Source: Bidens hawaiensis (taxonomy: Eukaryota > Streptophyta > Magnoliopsida > Asterales > Asteraceae). Taken from it: a stretch of 64,000 bases of DNA. The position numbers and the translations under genes were made by a program. The stretch is from positions 340,501 through 404,500 of the forward strand of contig JAIQDT010002046.1 in assembly GCA_021521415.1 (NCBI GenBank), written 5' to 3'. Under the pieces are notes generated by a model, which was not told the origin of the DNA, did not search any database, and was given only the letters and a program-made list of their open reading frames with translations. Of this stretch, positions 45,237 through 57,766 are shown piece by piece; the stretch's first letter is position 1, and every line of letters starts with the position of its first letter.

Positions 45237-47107
45237 ACCATTTGATTTGACTTAAAGCCTTTTTTATAGAAAATCAACTTAATTAAATATTTGTGAATTA
45301 GCTATTTTAAAATAGTCGAGCATTTGAAATTGTAAGTGTAATGTGTTCATAAAAAAATGAATGTGGAGAAACATGTGTGGTTTAAGAAAAAATTGGTGTG
45401 CTTGATGAGTAGGAAGGGACTAAGTATTGGCGCAAGGCTAAGAGTGAGCTTCAAGTGACCAGAGAATGCGGTTTAGGGTATTGCATGACAAAACATAAGT
45501 TAGGCGTTCCTGAGCATTGTTGGTTTGTTTGGGTCAATATAATGTAATAGGCTTGCAACATGAGCATATGGTAAAACATAAGGTGTGGTAAATGGTTGAG
45601 TAATGGGTCGTGGGAAGCATTTCGATATGGTGAGGCGATTGAGTGGTGACGTATAAACGATCTATACCAAGGATATGTGTTCCGTGCATGGCTTTTTTTT
45701 GTTGGGTTGGCTTTGGGTATATTGGGTTTGTGTTGGGTTTTAAATTGGTTAGGGCATAGAATTGGTGTTTGTGCTTGTTGTTGTGGTTGGTGTTGATGAG
45801 TTTTGATGCATTTGGGTCATCATGATCGGGATAATGACTGCCTATTGTTTGAAAATTGGGCTGTCACTTTACGGGTTGAGTTTCGAGGGCGAAGTCTAGG
45901 AAAATGAGAAGACATTCTACGAAGCAGAAATGATTCGCGTGACACGGGACGTAAATATCAAATTCGAATTATCAACCAAAAGAAACACTACATGAAACAT
46001 TCAGAAATCTTAATTACTCTATATAAATCATAAATAAATAAATAAATAAAGTTACATGAAGCAATATTTGAATTCGAGTTTGAAATGTCCATGACCCAAC
46101 ATGAGTTTTCGCTATTCAATAAGAATTTCATAAAGAATAGAATTAAAACTATATCAACTTTGAAATCCGAATATCCATGAACCATGATTTTTCGAACTTT
46201 CAATTAAAGCCATAATAATGAATGAATATATAACTAAAGAAAAACGAATTGAAAACTCGACTATTCATGTGTCCATGACTTTTTGAATTTTCAATTAAAA
46301 CCATAATAAATGAATATATAAATAAATAAAACGAAATGAAACTTGACTATTTATGTATCACCATGATTTTTTTGAATTTTCAGTTAAAACTATAATAATA
46401 AATGAATATATAACTAAAGAAAACGAATTGAAAACACGACTATTCATGTATCACCATGACTTTTCGAATTTTCAATTAAAAACATAATATAAAAAACTGA
46501 GTCTTTAGAATCATAAATTTCATATACCACCATGACTTGTATGCAATTTTTAAGAGTAAGATGAAACCACTTTCTATTCACAAAGGAAAATAATCACGTT
46601 TGATAACTTAAAGTAGTAGTTTGTATGACGTTTGGTATGGTATGTTTTTGCCTAATAAGTTTCAGCACCCTTTCCAAACCCTCCGCGGTTGATTGTGATT
46701 ATACGTATCGCTTATCCTTAGGTTTAATACTTCGGTTTCAAGGTTTAAAAAAAAACAAGTGTGTCCTTCTTCCAGCTACTACATACCCGTCATGTAAAAC
46801 CATCTTTAATAACAACGAAAAATCGAAATATCAAAACACTAATTATTACATTAGACATCAAAAATTCGTTGAAAAATATAAAAGATTACAAAATTGCTTA
46901 GGCATAAGCCTTAGAGTTTGTTTGTGGGTAAGTGATGTAACGTTATAATATATTATAAATATTCTTGAAGAATATGAACAATCTTAAAAGATGTGGGCAC
47001 ATAACACATAGAGTATACATGCAATTGGGGCCCTAAAAATAAACTATAACTATTCTAGGTCGTTACGTCTAACCACCTATCTTATAGTCACGGCTCTGAT
47101 ACTAATC
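43227..47107 (-). other. Interior of LARD-like element, non-coding
   Basis: No gag or pol motif on either strand. It contains an (AAT)n-like imperfect microsatellite at about 45105-45235, and three to four loosely repeated segments at about 46150-46480, each with CATGACTTTTCGAATTTTCA or variants followed by AATGAATATATAA. Scattered short frames, including 46625-46948, show no family resemblance. Confidence 0.6.
47093..47104 (-). promoter_or_regulatory. Primer-binding site of LARD-like element
   Basis: Minus strand TAGTATCAGAGC, one mismatch to the initiator tRNA-Met complement TGGTATCAGAGC, three bases after the LTR end TGTTACA. Confidence 0.75.
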
Positions 47108-48543
47108 TGTAACACCCCGGCTTTAAGCGGAGTACGCCCTGGTGCAACGTACAGATCGCTCATAAGCTCGTAACACTATTAATAGTGACAATATATTTAT
47201 TTTTATTTCATAATTTTGCAAGTACACAAATAGTTTGATAATGAGACAAAAGAACATTACATCTAAATAGGGGTGCAAACGAGCCGAGCCGAGCCCGAGC
47301 TCGACTAGGCTTGAGCTCGGCTCGTTTAACTTACACAAAGCTCATGCTCGAGCTCGGCTCATTTCGAGCTTTATTTTCAAAGCTCGAGCTCGGCTCGTGA
47401 ATGGATTTTGAAGCTCGAGCTCGGCTCGGGCTCGGCTCGTTTACTATTTATCAATTATTTTTTTATATAATTATAATTATTTTATATATTTTTTTCTATT
47501 ATATTTTTATGTATAAAAGATATATATTATTCAGTTATTTTTATTTATTTTTTCATAACATTATATTTATTAATTAATAATTATTAAATATATATTTTAT
47601 AAAAATTATATAAATGTCAGGCTCGTTTAGGCTCGCGAGCCTACTCGAGCTCGATAAGTAAAGCTCGGGCTCGGGCTCGTTTATTAAAGGAGCTTATTTT
47701 TAGGCTTGAGCTCGGGCTCGAGCTCGATAACGCTCGGCTCGAACAAGCTTTTTAACGATCCGATCTCGAGTAGCTCTCGAGCAGCTCGGCTCATTTGCAC
47801 CCCTACATCTAAATGAAGCAAACTCTATTCATTGAAATAATCCTAAGGTATAACTAATTTTCTTGTCCTGTCACTTCATCGTATCAACCTGCAGCACGTT
47901 TAAAATAATATATTTTGTCAACAACACATGTTGGTGAGTTTTCATAAGTTTTTGCGTGTATAAATATATATTAAATATGTGATTCAACAATCGTCATGCA
48001 ATAAACATTCAAACGTAATGTAAATGAAATTAAATAGTGTCGTCCTCCCGTTCATTCAGCCTAAGCCGCAAAAGTCAGGGAAATGAGAACCACCTTACGT
48101 AAACAACCAAAGTCGTAACGTTAGACGGCGCAGGTACATCCCGTCGGACCCTCCCACTATGTGTATGTGTTTGCGTAACTTCCACCATAAAAACAGTAAA
48201 CACGTTGCAAGCAAGTTCACATATAATCATAAACAATATGCAATAATAATATTAACATGTACGATAAATGTGAATCGTTTTGTAAATAAGCGCATAACTA
48301 ACGAAATAAAAACTTTTGACATGCTACACCCCAAACATAATAAAAGAGTTAAAAAGGGGGTTATGAAAAACTCACATGTTAAGTAAGCGAGTCGAGAGCG
48401 AAAAATGCCTTTAAGCAAGTGAACCGAGAAAGTTCGGTTCGACGAACGACCCTAGATAAATAAATAGCTACGCTTAAAAAGAATTTGCGAAAAGAAAGTA
48501 ATTTGGCAAGGATGTTCGGTTTATGACAAAACAATTTATAAAG

Positions 48544-48590
<47 letters not shown>

Positions 48591-49492
48591 GTTTATTAGA
48601 AAAAGGCTTTTGTTTATTTGATTTGTTAAGTTAATTTATTTTAGTCTTAAAAAACAAATAGGTTATAATAAATATTAATTAATTTAGATGAGTCCGGTTT
48701 GTTCCAACCGAATAATTAATTAAGAAAACTAGTTTAACGAGTGGTTCGTTTTTGGTCGGACACGAACCCGGTTATTGAGTCGGGTTTGTGAGTAACATAA
48801 TTTGAAAAAGATGAAGTAGTATGTTAAAAAATGTTTGTTCTTGATTATTAGTTTGTAAAAATAAAAGTTGACTTTCAAACATAAAATTCACAAACCGAAA
48901 ATAAGCGAGCCAATTACGAAGGATGATATGTCTCCATGAATGTCGTTTGGGTTGTCATCATGGAAACAATCGTTATGCATAATGATAAGAAATAAACATT
49001 ACCCGGGGATTGGATCAAAAAGAAGAAGAAAACAATAATTCTTGAGAAGCTGTCTTTTGAAAATCAAGCTTAAGACTTGAGAGAAATTGACAAGCTTGAA
49101 TGATTTTGAGTGTAAATATGTTATGCAAAGAACTTGTAGAGAATGAGTGAGCTTTATATAGGCTCAAAATCGTTAATAACAAGGTCAAAGTGAGTTAATT
49201 TAATGGTTAGTTAAGAGGCTAGTCATAAGGCTTGAAACATGGTTTTGACTAGTTGAATGTCTTTTATGAGCAATTAAATGTCTTTGACTCAATTTATGAA
49301 AAAAATTGATATAATACTTAGGATGAATTTGTAACATCATAAATAACAAAATAACATATAAAAAAACATGAACAACATCATGAACATAAATACATAAATA
49401 ATTCACCATTGTATTAATAAATAAAAATCGGAAAGATGTCAAAATTTTAAAATGGATCGGGTTTTTGGGTTTCAAAAATGACGAATGTCACA
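47108..49492 (-). repeat. 5' LTR of LARD-like element, complete
   Basis: 2385 bp including a 538-bp hAT insertion (47268-47805). Minus-strand start TGTGACATTCGTC, end GGGGTGTTACA. A TATA box (TATATAAAG on the minus strand) is at 49152-49160, in the segment the other LTR has lost. An (AT)n run lies at about 48545-48588. Confidence 0.85.
47268..47805. mobile_element. hAT MITE, 8-bp target duplication
   Basis: Ends TAGGGGTGCAAACGAGC and CTCATTTGCACCCCTA with perfect duplication CATCTAAA at 47260-47267 and 47806-47813. The interior is filled with GAGCTCGGCTCG motifs near both ends and an AT-rich core. No transposase. Confidence 0.9.
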
Positions 49493-50810
49493 CATAAAGA
49501 GGTAAGTTTTATTTTAACGGTTATGTATTTCATATCGGTTTGCAAAACACTTTGGTAGAAGGATGATTCAGACTAAACCTAGTAGGAAAAACGTAAACTT
49601 TGTAAGAAACGGGTTAACGGGCGTGAGACGAAACCAACCGAGTATCGTTCAGTCCGTGTAAAAGCGAAAAGATTGAGTTGTTATGGCCTAAAACTCGTTG
49701 TAGATGTAAGACGGACCTTGGATGGATGAATGAAAAACAATTATAATGAAAAAGGCATGAAAATCGATCAGAAATTTATTCTGATAATGCTCGAAACGAA
49801 CGGAATCAAATCAAAAGGAATCGAATCAAGACGAATTGAATCGAATCGAATCGAATCGAATTGAATTGAATTGAATCAAATCGAATCAAATCGACTCGAC
49901 TTGTTTGGACTCAACTCAACTCAACTCGTTTGGACTCAACTCATATAAGACTCGACTCATAATCATAAAATCCATTTTTTTAGTGAATTATGGCAGCTTT
50001 CAGGGGCTCTGCCCCTTGGACCCTGCTAGGGGTTGCGCCCATAGAACCCCACTATCAATTGTTACACATTAGTTAGGGCTTTATTAACCTAGAAATAAAG
50101 CCTAGAAATAGGATCAGATTACGTTAGTTAGGGCTTTATTAACCTAGAAATAGGATCGGATTGGGAGTCGTTAAGTGATGTTTGTAAATTGTTACACATT
50201 TAGTTGTGAGCAGCTAAGGAGAAGTGTTGCAGTTAACTCCGAGATGAACATGATCCAAGTGAGTTTCTAGCTTCATTTGCTTGTTATGTTTTTCGAGGTT
50301 GTGTGCATGCTCCTATCTGATTAGTTAATACACTTACCTTAAGTGGTAAGTGTATGTTATACGAATGTCTATGAATGATATATGAATGCTATTGAAGTAA
50401 TGAATGAATGTAGAAAGACTTAGAAGTATATATGTAAGCGTATGTGAACATATGTATATCTATTGTATGGTTGTATGGTTATCCGAGCATAAGGGAACCG
50501 GACCCAAATAATATCCGAGCCAAATGTATGGTTGTATGGTTATTCAATGCAGTAGTGAAGCAGACCCTAATAATATCCGAGGCAGAAGAGAACCGGACCC
50601 TAATGATATCTGAGGCAAAAGAAAACCAGCCCTAATAATACTCGAGGAAGTAGGGAGAAATTCTCTTTGAAACGTAGAGATAATTAAGTATGTATTAGTA
50701 TGATAAAGCTAGAAAGAAGGAAAGGATGAAATATGAGAGTATGAAAGTAATAAAGTAAGAATGTATGTGTGTATGAATGAAATGTAAGTTAAGTATACAA
50801 TATGATTACC
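49493..50810 (+). repeat. Family A-related LTR, right part
   Basis: Continues the LTR broken at 40994 (AGAGGTAAGTTTTATTTTAACG matches GTTTAAGGTACGTTTATAACG at 28431). Further matches to the LTR at 28052 are the GC hairpin area (49995-50050), GTGAGTTTCTAGC, and TTAGTTAATACACTTACCTT. Where family A has the AACGAAT array this copy has a (GAATC)n-type array (49798-49930), and where family A has GGACTGCGGACC it has GGACCCTAATAATATCCGAG (50490-50650). The 3' end is unclear and probably truncated near 50810. Confidence 0.7.
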
Positions 50811-52617
50811 ATACAAAACCCTAATCCCCAACTTGCAGCAACCAAAACTTCCCGTCACCAGCAACAAATCTTTTTTCACTAATCATACAGGCATATTTCT
50901 TGTACAAAAAGCAAACCTATGTACACAGATCTGTATATGTGTAGTTACGATGAGGAAGTACCCGTCAAACAAAAATTAGTCTACACAAATATGTATTTAC
51001 GTGGTGGTGGTGGTGTGGAGGTGGGTGGTGAAAATGATGGTGTTGATGTGGTGGTGGGTTTGGTGGATGAGAGAGAGAGAGTTTATTTTTATTGTATATA
51101 TACAAATTGACCAATTTACCCTCGTGCGCAAAGCACATGACCCGAAATAACAAAAAACTAAGTGGGTTAAGGCTAAAGGACAAACGGTGCAGAATTTGAA
51201 AATGTGAAGTACAAAACGGGTCAATTTGAAAAATAAAAGACAACGACTGAATCGAATACAAACATAAATAACAATATCTGTAATTTTGTCAATATAAAAA
51301 AGTAGCATTTATTGAGCCGTGTAATAAACAAGTTTGTAACTCAGTATGTTCATTTAAATAGAAATTGTATCACACTTCAAGTTTAGTATATTTAGTTTAT
51401 TCGTTACCAAAAGAAATATTTTCCAAAAGTAAATATAAAAACTTATAATTCTCAAAATAGTATAATCTTATTATAGATTTGTTGTAATATGTATGAATAT
51501 TCTCTATATTACGAAAAGATTATAAAATGTGAGCACAACTAAAAGTTGAACTAGCAATTAATTTTGATGCATCTAAAGTTATAGATGCACATGAATGATA
51601 CACCTACCTTTAGCAATGGCCAAGTGATTACTTGATAAGTCACATGCCAACTCTTAAACTTCAATCTCGTGTACCAAACTTTTCCAAGACTTTACTTGTG
51701 AACCATATTTCACAATTACATACATTATGTGCACTTACTTCATAGAAGAAACTCGAAAAATGAATATTGATATAGTTAATTATATAACACTTAAAAACGA
51801 ATATTGATATGTATTACATACATTTTACTTGCTAATGCAAATCGTTATGGTATCATCCGCGACAACAAGATGATCATTACATGAAACTAAAAGCATGTAT
51901 ATTAACAATAGTATCGTTGTGCGTATATGTAACAATTATTTTGGATTTGTATGTGATTTTGAGAATGGGTAGCGAACTCATGTTAAAGTTGATAGAAAAT
52001 TTGTACAAATAGGTGGTGTGCTACATTGGATTGTACAAACATGCATTTTTTTAAGTGTTAGTACAAATAGACAATTTTAAACCTTCGTCCTTCTCAGAAA
52101 TTCATGCACAGAAAGCTTGCATTCTCATAAACTATTGAATTTACCCACTCCACCAGCGAACTCATCACTACACCAACTTATAAATCCTAACATTAAAATG
52201 TCAACTTTTGCATAAGAGCACCCACAACATTGCAACAAGGACAAAGTTCCCTTGTTAGCAGGACCCAAGGCAAACACACTTCACCAAGGTGAAGTTTGTG
52301 TATGCAAACTAGGAGGCGGGGCCCTATGCACCACTTCCACATACACATAGTATATTATTTATGTTATAACATTTTTTTAATCAAGTACAGATTTGTGGAT
52401 GTTTGTTGTAGTGGAAGTAAATTTCTATTTTTATTATTATTTTTTTGTGTGTGTGTTGGGGGGGTGGGGCATTAGTTAAGGATTTGCATGTTACTAAGAA
52501 TTGGAGTTAAGGATTTTATTACGGTAGAATGTTATTCTACCACTTAAAATAGAGTTACAATTGGATAGAAGAATTGGAGAAAGGAAAGAAACAAAGCCAT
52601 AGAGGATAGTTAGTTAG
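50811..52617. other. Intergenic region downstream of the MYB gene
   Basis: No gene recognised. It holds a (GGT)/(GTG) and (GA) simple repeat at 51000-51085 and a T/G-rich run at 52440-52470. A possible Tourist-like MITE start, TAA-GAGCACCCACAACATTG, is at about 52214; its partner end is doubtful. The rest is AT-rich unique-looking sequence. Confidence 0.5.
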
Positions 52618-54081
52618 TTAGTTTACTTGCTGTTCTATGGCGCCGTCTATTTGACTTGCAGATTCATCCAGCAGCCACCTATCAAAGAATGTCAAAGGGG
52701 GGTTGCTCAAGCTTTCTTGTTTCTGAAGCTTTCTTTCGTGCAAAATACATGCAGCCTTATCATTGTAGTCATACCCACCCTTTGGATAATAGTCCCCACT
52801 CATCATTTTGTCCCAGCATCCATTATCCAAACCAAGAACAGACTCCAACTCGAAGTCCACAAGACCGTTGAGGCACTCTTTGTTTGTTTCTTGATCAGCA
52901 AGTTTCTTCTGTGGAGTTGATGATGACGATGATATCATCCATCCTTCTAGCAATCTTGAAATATTTTGAGTGCTTGAAGCGTAGATATCGGGATAATGAT
53001 GAGGATTTTTTGCGCTTGTCGTGTTCTGGTGGCTTATGGCTGTTGGCACGTTGGATGCTGATGAAGGAGGGTATGTCGTCGAATCAGCTGGCGACATTTG
53101 TGAATCGAATGCCGATTGCAACTTCTTGATCTTCTTTATCAAATGTGTGTTCCAGTAATTCTTGATATCGTTATCAGTTCTTTGTGGAAGATATGATGCA
53201 ATCGCGGCCCATCTGCAAATTTTAAACTGCTTATTCAAGGCACATTCTTTCACTAGCTTGTAATCGTTTATAAAACGATTTATCTTTTGATACACCCTCT
53301 TTAACAGATCAGTTCTACCGGATAAAACTTTAAACGAACTTGCTAGTCAAGAAATGACATCCAAGATGAATAAACTTACTTGTTACCCCATAATGCCTGG
53401 AGATGAACAATCATTCCTTCTTCATGTGGAGTGAAGTTGCCTCTTTTGATACCAGGCCTTAGATAATTAGTCCATCTGAGTCTGCAACTCTTGCTGCATC
53501 TCAACAAACCTTAAATATTGATTCAAGAATCAAACTTTGAGTTCCAAGACTTTTAAGTAAATAAACATCATAGAACATATTTAAAAAATGTGTCACACTT
53601 GATTAGTTCACTCTTAGAAGTACGTTTAACAGAAAAAACCTTACACGTCATGTTTTTTAAACAATCGCGCGTATATATATAGTGAGTATGCATTGCAATC
53701 ATTTTAAAGAGAAAACCAAAGTGTGCTCATTATTCAAATACATTTGAAATTTCTTTTTTTTCAATAATGGTTTTTATGTATATCATGAAAATATATGGGT
53801 AACTTTTAGGGTGGACTTCAAGTCTAGGTTAGTTGCTATCTAATATAGCCCACTTTAGTTAATTATATTTATTCTTCAAGTAAGCAAATCTTACTAGAAG
53901 CATGGATGTGCGCAAAGGAGAATTAAGGGTGATAATTATATATATTACCAGTGTTTGTAGGCACTGATCTCCAGTTTCCAGGACCATGCTCTTGGATGTA
54001 AGTGACCAAAATGATGTCTTCTTCAGGAGTCCATGGCCCTTTCTTGATGCCAACCTTATCACAGCATGGTGGCCTCCCCAT
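52618..54081 (-). CDS. MYB60-like: R2R3-MYB transcription factor, subgroup 1 (MYB60-like), three exons
   Basis: Exon 1 54081-53949, exon 2 53509-53380, exon 3 53212-52618, all with GT...AG introns of 439 and 167 bp. Exons of 133 and 130 bp are the standard R2R3-MYB pattern. The product is 285 residues. It begins [21 protein letters not shown]2 tryptophans are W17, W37 and W57, and R3 has F70, W89 and W108, so both DNA-binding repeats look complete. [16 protein letters not shown] (165-180) is the subgroup 1 motif; [13 protein letters not shown] near the end resembles MYB60. Subgroup 1 members (MYB30, 31, 60, 94, 96) act in the nucleus in stomatal opening, wax synthesis and stress; which of these roles applies is not shown by sequence. 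The ATG at 54081 is chosen because MGRPPCC is the conserved start; the open frame extends upstream to a GTG only. Confidence 0.93.
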
Positions 54082-54130
54082 GGCTCTACCTCCCTCCAAA
54101 ACACTCACTCTTTCTGATATTATTATAGGA

Positions 54131-54145
54131 GTATATATTTATACA
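54131..54145 (-). promoter_or_regulatory. TATA box of the MYB gene
   Basis: Minus strand TGTATAAATATATAC lies 50-65 bp upstream of the ATG. This allows a short 5' leader of about 20-30 nt. No transposon boundary is seen between this site and the start codon. Confidence 0.6.
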
Positions 54146-55140
54146 CTCATGAATACTGTTGTTTTCTTTGAATATTCTTCTTAGACCCCTATTGTTTATG
54201 AGTATCTACACTTTCAACCCCATATGTTTTGTTGTTTCCTTACTTAGTATTTGACTCATTGTGCTACATACTGCATCACTAGGAATTAAATTAAGGACCC
54301 TAATGTGCTAGAGACTATGGTTTCGAGTAACTTATAACTCGTGTTGTCGTAGTTTAATTGTATCACAACGGTACTTCTTGTCTGGTTCATGTCGGCATCC
54401 TGTGTTTAAGAAGGTACACGTAGTTATTTGAGTGAACAAAGGCTTCAACCATAGCACATGCATGTGGCTTTTGTTTGATAATAGATAAAAATGTTATCAA
54501 TGTTTACACATTCTTCCATATTTGTCAACTCCAAAATGACTTGACCTTTAATAAAATTACTTCTAATTAACTATTGAATAGAACAATTATGAAAACTATT
54601 TTAATTTATTTGTTTTCTTTTGTTCAAGTTAGAGGGAGTAAGCAATATTTCTAAGTTTTATTTATTTATGATATCCGACCTTTTTAAATTTTGATCAGTC
54701 GGCTTGAAAGCCCACCAATTTCTTGGACTGGGAGGGTGATTGAATGACTTCTCATTCCATCAATTATCTTGGAGGAGACAATTCCTGACATCATACACAC
54801 ACAAAAGAGAAATGATTTTAGATCGGTTGACACGATCTATTTTTTTAAACAGATTAACTCGAACAAGACCCATTTAATTTTTTAGAAGTTAGTATTTTGA
54901 TTTCTGGTATGAAAATTATTAAAGATTACGGTTTAAACTTTTTTTTTAAATTTTCCATATAACCATTACATTTTAAAAGTAAAATCAATTTCCTATCCCT
55001 TGATTATTGTCATTCACTTATCTTAATCCCACACCAAAAACAGTTAAAATAAAACAAATTACTAGAAAAAAAGTTTCATATTGATCGGAGTAACTAATTT
55101 TTATATTGTTACTAAGTCGTTATATATTAATCATTTTATT
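54146..55140. other. Promoter-side intergenic region of the MYB gene
   Basis: AT-rich, apparently unique, no coding sequence. Several AAAG cores (DOF-type sites) occur on the minus strand, for example near 54168, 54550 and 54615; such sites are frequent in AT-rich DNA and their use is unknown. Confidence 0.4.
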
Positions 55141-55860
55141 TTATATATAATAATTACAAAGTTTGGTGTCGTTAAGTGTCAATTATGCGGATTGGCGTAA
55201 CCGTATTGGTCTTTAAATTCGCGTAAACTCACAGCTTCAAGGACAGGGACCGTAACGCCTGGTTTTACAACCAACGCGACCCCATTGGTCCATTTCATTT
55301 TTTTAATATCCCCCCCCCCCATTTTTTTACCTTTGGTACCGTAAAGAAAGTAACCAAAAGCAATCAAACTAATGTTGAGTTACTGTTTCAAAGCACAAGA
55401 TTGACAATGTCTGGGTTTTACCACCGCCCTGGTTTACCGACCAAAGAAACGTCAAATATTTAATTTTATATGTTAATCTTTTTATATTTTAATTTGGAAT
55501 TTATTTTTCGGGTTTTAACGCTCAAGTTTTGCCGATGGTTTCTATACCGTAACGAGCGTAACCAATAATGTCTGAATTCGCATTGACTCACCATCGTAAC
55601 GCTCGGGTTTTACCAACACCTGGGTTTCAACGTTGGGGTTTCACAACATTTTGTTTTTTTAGTTCCGGTACCGTAATGAAAAATCGACCGAATGCCAAAT
55701 TTTATTGTTTTTTGTTTTAGTTCCGGTATCATAACGAAGTCCCTCCCCAGTGCCACGTCAGCGCCACGTAAACACCCGGGGGCGTCGAAGCCCCAATTAA
55801 TAATGTCCCGCTATGGTTTAATGCCCAAAGGCGCCCATTTATATATATATAGGGGATGGA
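55141..55860. other. Degenerate repeat with CCGTAACG and GGGTTTTACC motifs
   Basis: At least six variants of GGTACCGTAACG (about 55247, 55335, 55544, 55592, 55667, 55724) alternate with GGGTTTTACCx phrases. It looks like a decayed repetitive element; no ends or duplication recognised. A C-run of 11 lies at 55310. Confidence 0.4.
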
Positions 55861-56825
55861 TCTTGCGAGAAGTGAATCTCATCCATTGATTTTGTTTGAT
55901 CAATGGTCATTTACTCAAATGACATTCTTGTAATTTTTGTTTCACCATTTTATTGAATTTTAATACCAAAAGGATATATTAGTGATTTTGGTGTACCATC
56001 ATTAAATTGAAACTTGAAGCTCTAGTCAATTAAATTCCTCAATTAAAGCCACAATTAAGTCTAACTTTTGAAAATCATATTTATTGGTGTACTTATTTTC
56101 AAGATTTACAAATGCTTAATCTAACCTGGTGGATATTGAATATATTGTTATTTGCAAGATTTAACGGTGATGAAGCTGGTAAAAATATCTTGTATCACTA
56201 TGTAGTGTAGGTACGTACGTACATACACACATACATATATACGTACACATACATACGTAGGTTGGTACATACCTAAGTGCAGATGTACATGCATGCCTAC
56301 GTACACACGGATGTATGTACGCTCTACATCCCTACATGCAAGCGAACCTATGTGTGTGTGATAGGGGGGCCACCTCCACATCCAAAGGCGCCGGCCGTTC
56401 AAACGATGGGCACCACCGCGCCCTTGATCCAATGGCTCCCCTCTACGGTGTTTCGTACCCTCTGCGCCCCATCATCGCCCTCCTCGTCGCCCCATAGCGG
56501 AGGGTTTGGTTTATTATAATATTGGTACAGTGCTGATATTTAGTATTGCAATAAAAAGAGAAAACCGAACCATCACATGCTATAACACTCAAGAAAAACC
56601 CAAAAAATCAAGTCCTAGTATGATCAAAACGATAACCGTACGTGTTCCGTTTGTTGAGGCGGTGGAAAAGATGGGTTAGTAAAAAGGACTTGGGAGTATT
56701 TGAAATGTTGGGTCAAGTTATTCTACAAAAGGTAACAAAACTAAGAAGTGTGAAAAACTATAAATAATTGACATGTGTCAAGTGAGGACCAAATTAAAAA
56801 TGGTATAAAAGTAATAGTACATATT
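55861..56825. other. Intergenic with TACG/TACA simple repeat and GC-rich patch
   Basis: About 56205-56340 is a degenerate TACGTACATACA-type repeat. About 56365-56510 is unusually GC-rich (GGCGCCGGCCG, CACCACCGCGCCC) and may be an end of a Harbinger-like element, but no partner was found. No gene recognised. Confidence 0.4.
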
Positions 56826-57755
56826 TTCTCTCTACACATTCAAGTCACATGTTAATACCCTCATCATTTTAGAACGTCTATAACTTTTTCGTATGATATT
56901 TATTAAAAAACAATTCATCATACTAACAAGCATTTTTTATCTTTAATATGAGTATGATTTTGTTATATAAATTTAAAACAAAAATTACGGCATTGTGTCT
57001 TTTCGCACGTTTGTGTCTTTTCGTTTATCATTGTGTCTTTTTTTGTCATTGTGTTTTTTTCGTCATTGTGTCTTTCAACTCATTATTATGTTTTTTTTTA
57101 AATACTAATAACACCGTTGTGTAATAATAATATGTAAAAATAATGATAAAATAACAACAACTTATCTAATACATAAACCACAATGATGAATACATGTTAC
57201 ACAATAACTTGAAACGTAAAACACAATGGTGAATACGTATAACACAATGACCTAAAATGTAAGACGGTGAATACATATAACACAATGACTTGAAGCGTAA
57301 AACACAATAGAAACAACATATTACACAATGACTTAAACGTGATATACAATGAAAGTAATACTATTTTTCTCATATTAAGTGAATGTCATATGTCAATCCG
57401 AATAAAAGATAATGAACGTATTACACAATTACTAAAACATAATGACGAACAAAAAGACACAATGACGTAATCTTTTGTTTTAATTTTTGTCTTTAATATG
57501 TCTGCCAATTGAAAAATACAATGATCAAAATCTATAATACAATGCATATGAAAACTCAATTAAAAGACACAATTAAAAAAACCCATTAAATTTTGTTAAT
57601 TTTTATATAACAATATGATACTCATATTAAAGATAAAAAAAAGATTGTTATTATAGTGGATTTTTTTTAAATGTCGTATGAAAAGGTTATGGACATTTTA
57701 AAATGATGGGGGAATTGACATGTGCATTGCATGTGGAGAGAGTAAGTCAACAAAG
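56826..57755. mobile_element. Foldback (long-TIR) element with CATTGTGTC motif array
   Basis: The left arm (about 56826-56995: CTCTCTACACATTCAAGTCA, then CCCTCATCATTTTAGAACGT and on) reappears inverted in the right arm (about 57590-57755, ending GCATGTGGAGAGAGTA). Between them the plus strand has repeated CATTGTGTCTTTT on the left and ACACAATGA on the right, which are themselves inverted. No ORF. The outer boundaries and target duplication could not be fixed. Confidence 0.7.
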
Positions 57756-57766
57756 GTGGGTTATTA

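Larger units (their letters stand above)
40995..49492 (-). mobile_element. Coding-less LTR element (LARD-like) inserted in the family A-related LTR
   Basis: The 5-bp duplication CATAA is perfect at 40990-40994 and 49493-49497. The LTR at 47108-49492 is complete; the copy at 40995 to about 43226 matches it until the last 430 bp or so, which are missing. A near-match to initiator tRNA-Met lies beside the inner end of the right LTR, setting the minus orientation. The interior, about 3.9 kb, has no recognisable gag or pol. Each LTR has a private insertion: a Mutator-like foldback in the left, a hAT element in the right. Confidence 0.85.

Noticed and set aside
46625..46948. 107-codon frame in the LARD interior
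   Set aside because: No gag, pol or other domain; wrong strand for the element and ordinary length for random sequence.
50919..51308. Gly/Val- and His-rich frames on both strands
   Set aside because: They result from a GGT/GTG simple repeat.
52214..52475. Tourist-like MITE
   Set aside because: The left end TAA-GAGCACCCACAAC is suggestive, but the right end (G-rich run before ATTA) matches poorly, so it is not called.
53859..54104. Second frame overlapping MYB exon 1
   Set aside because: Out of phase with the conserved MYB exon and running through intron 1.
54082..54108. Longer MYB N-terminus
   Set aside because: Extending the frame upstream reaches only a GTG, and MGRPPCC is the conserved start.
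56277..56519. 80-codon frame over the GC-rich patch
   Set aside because: Composition driven by the TACG repeat and the GC patch; no domain.
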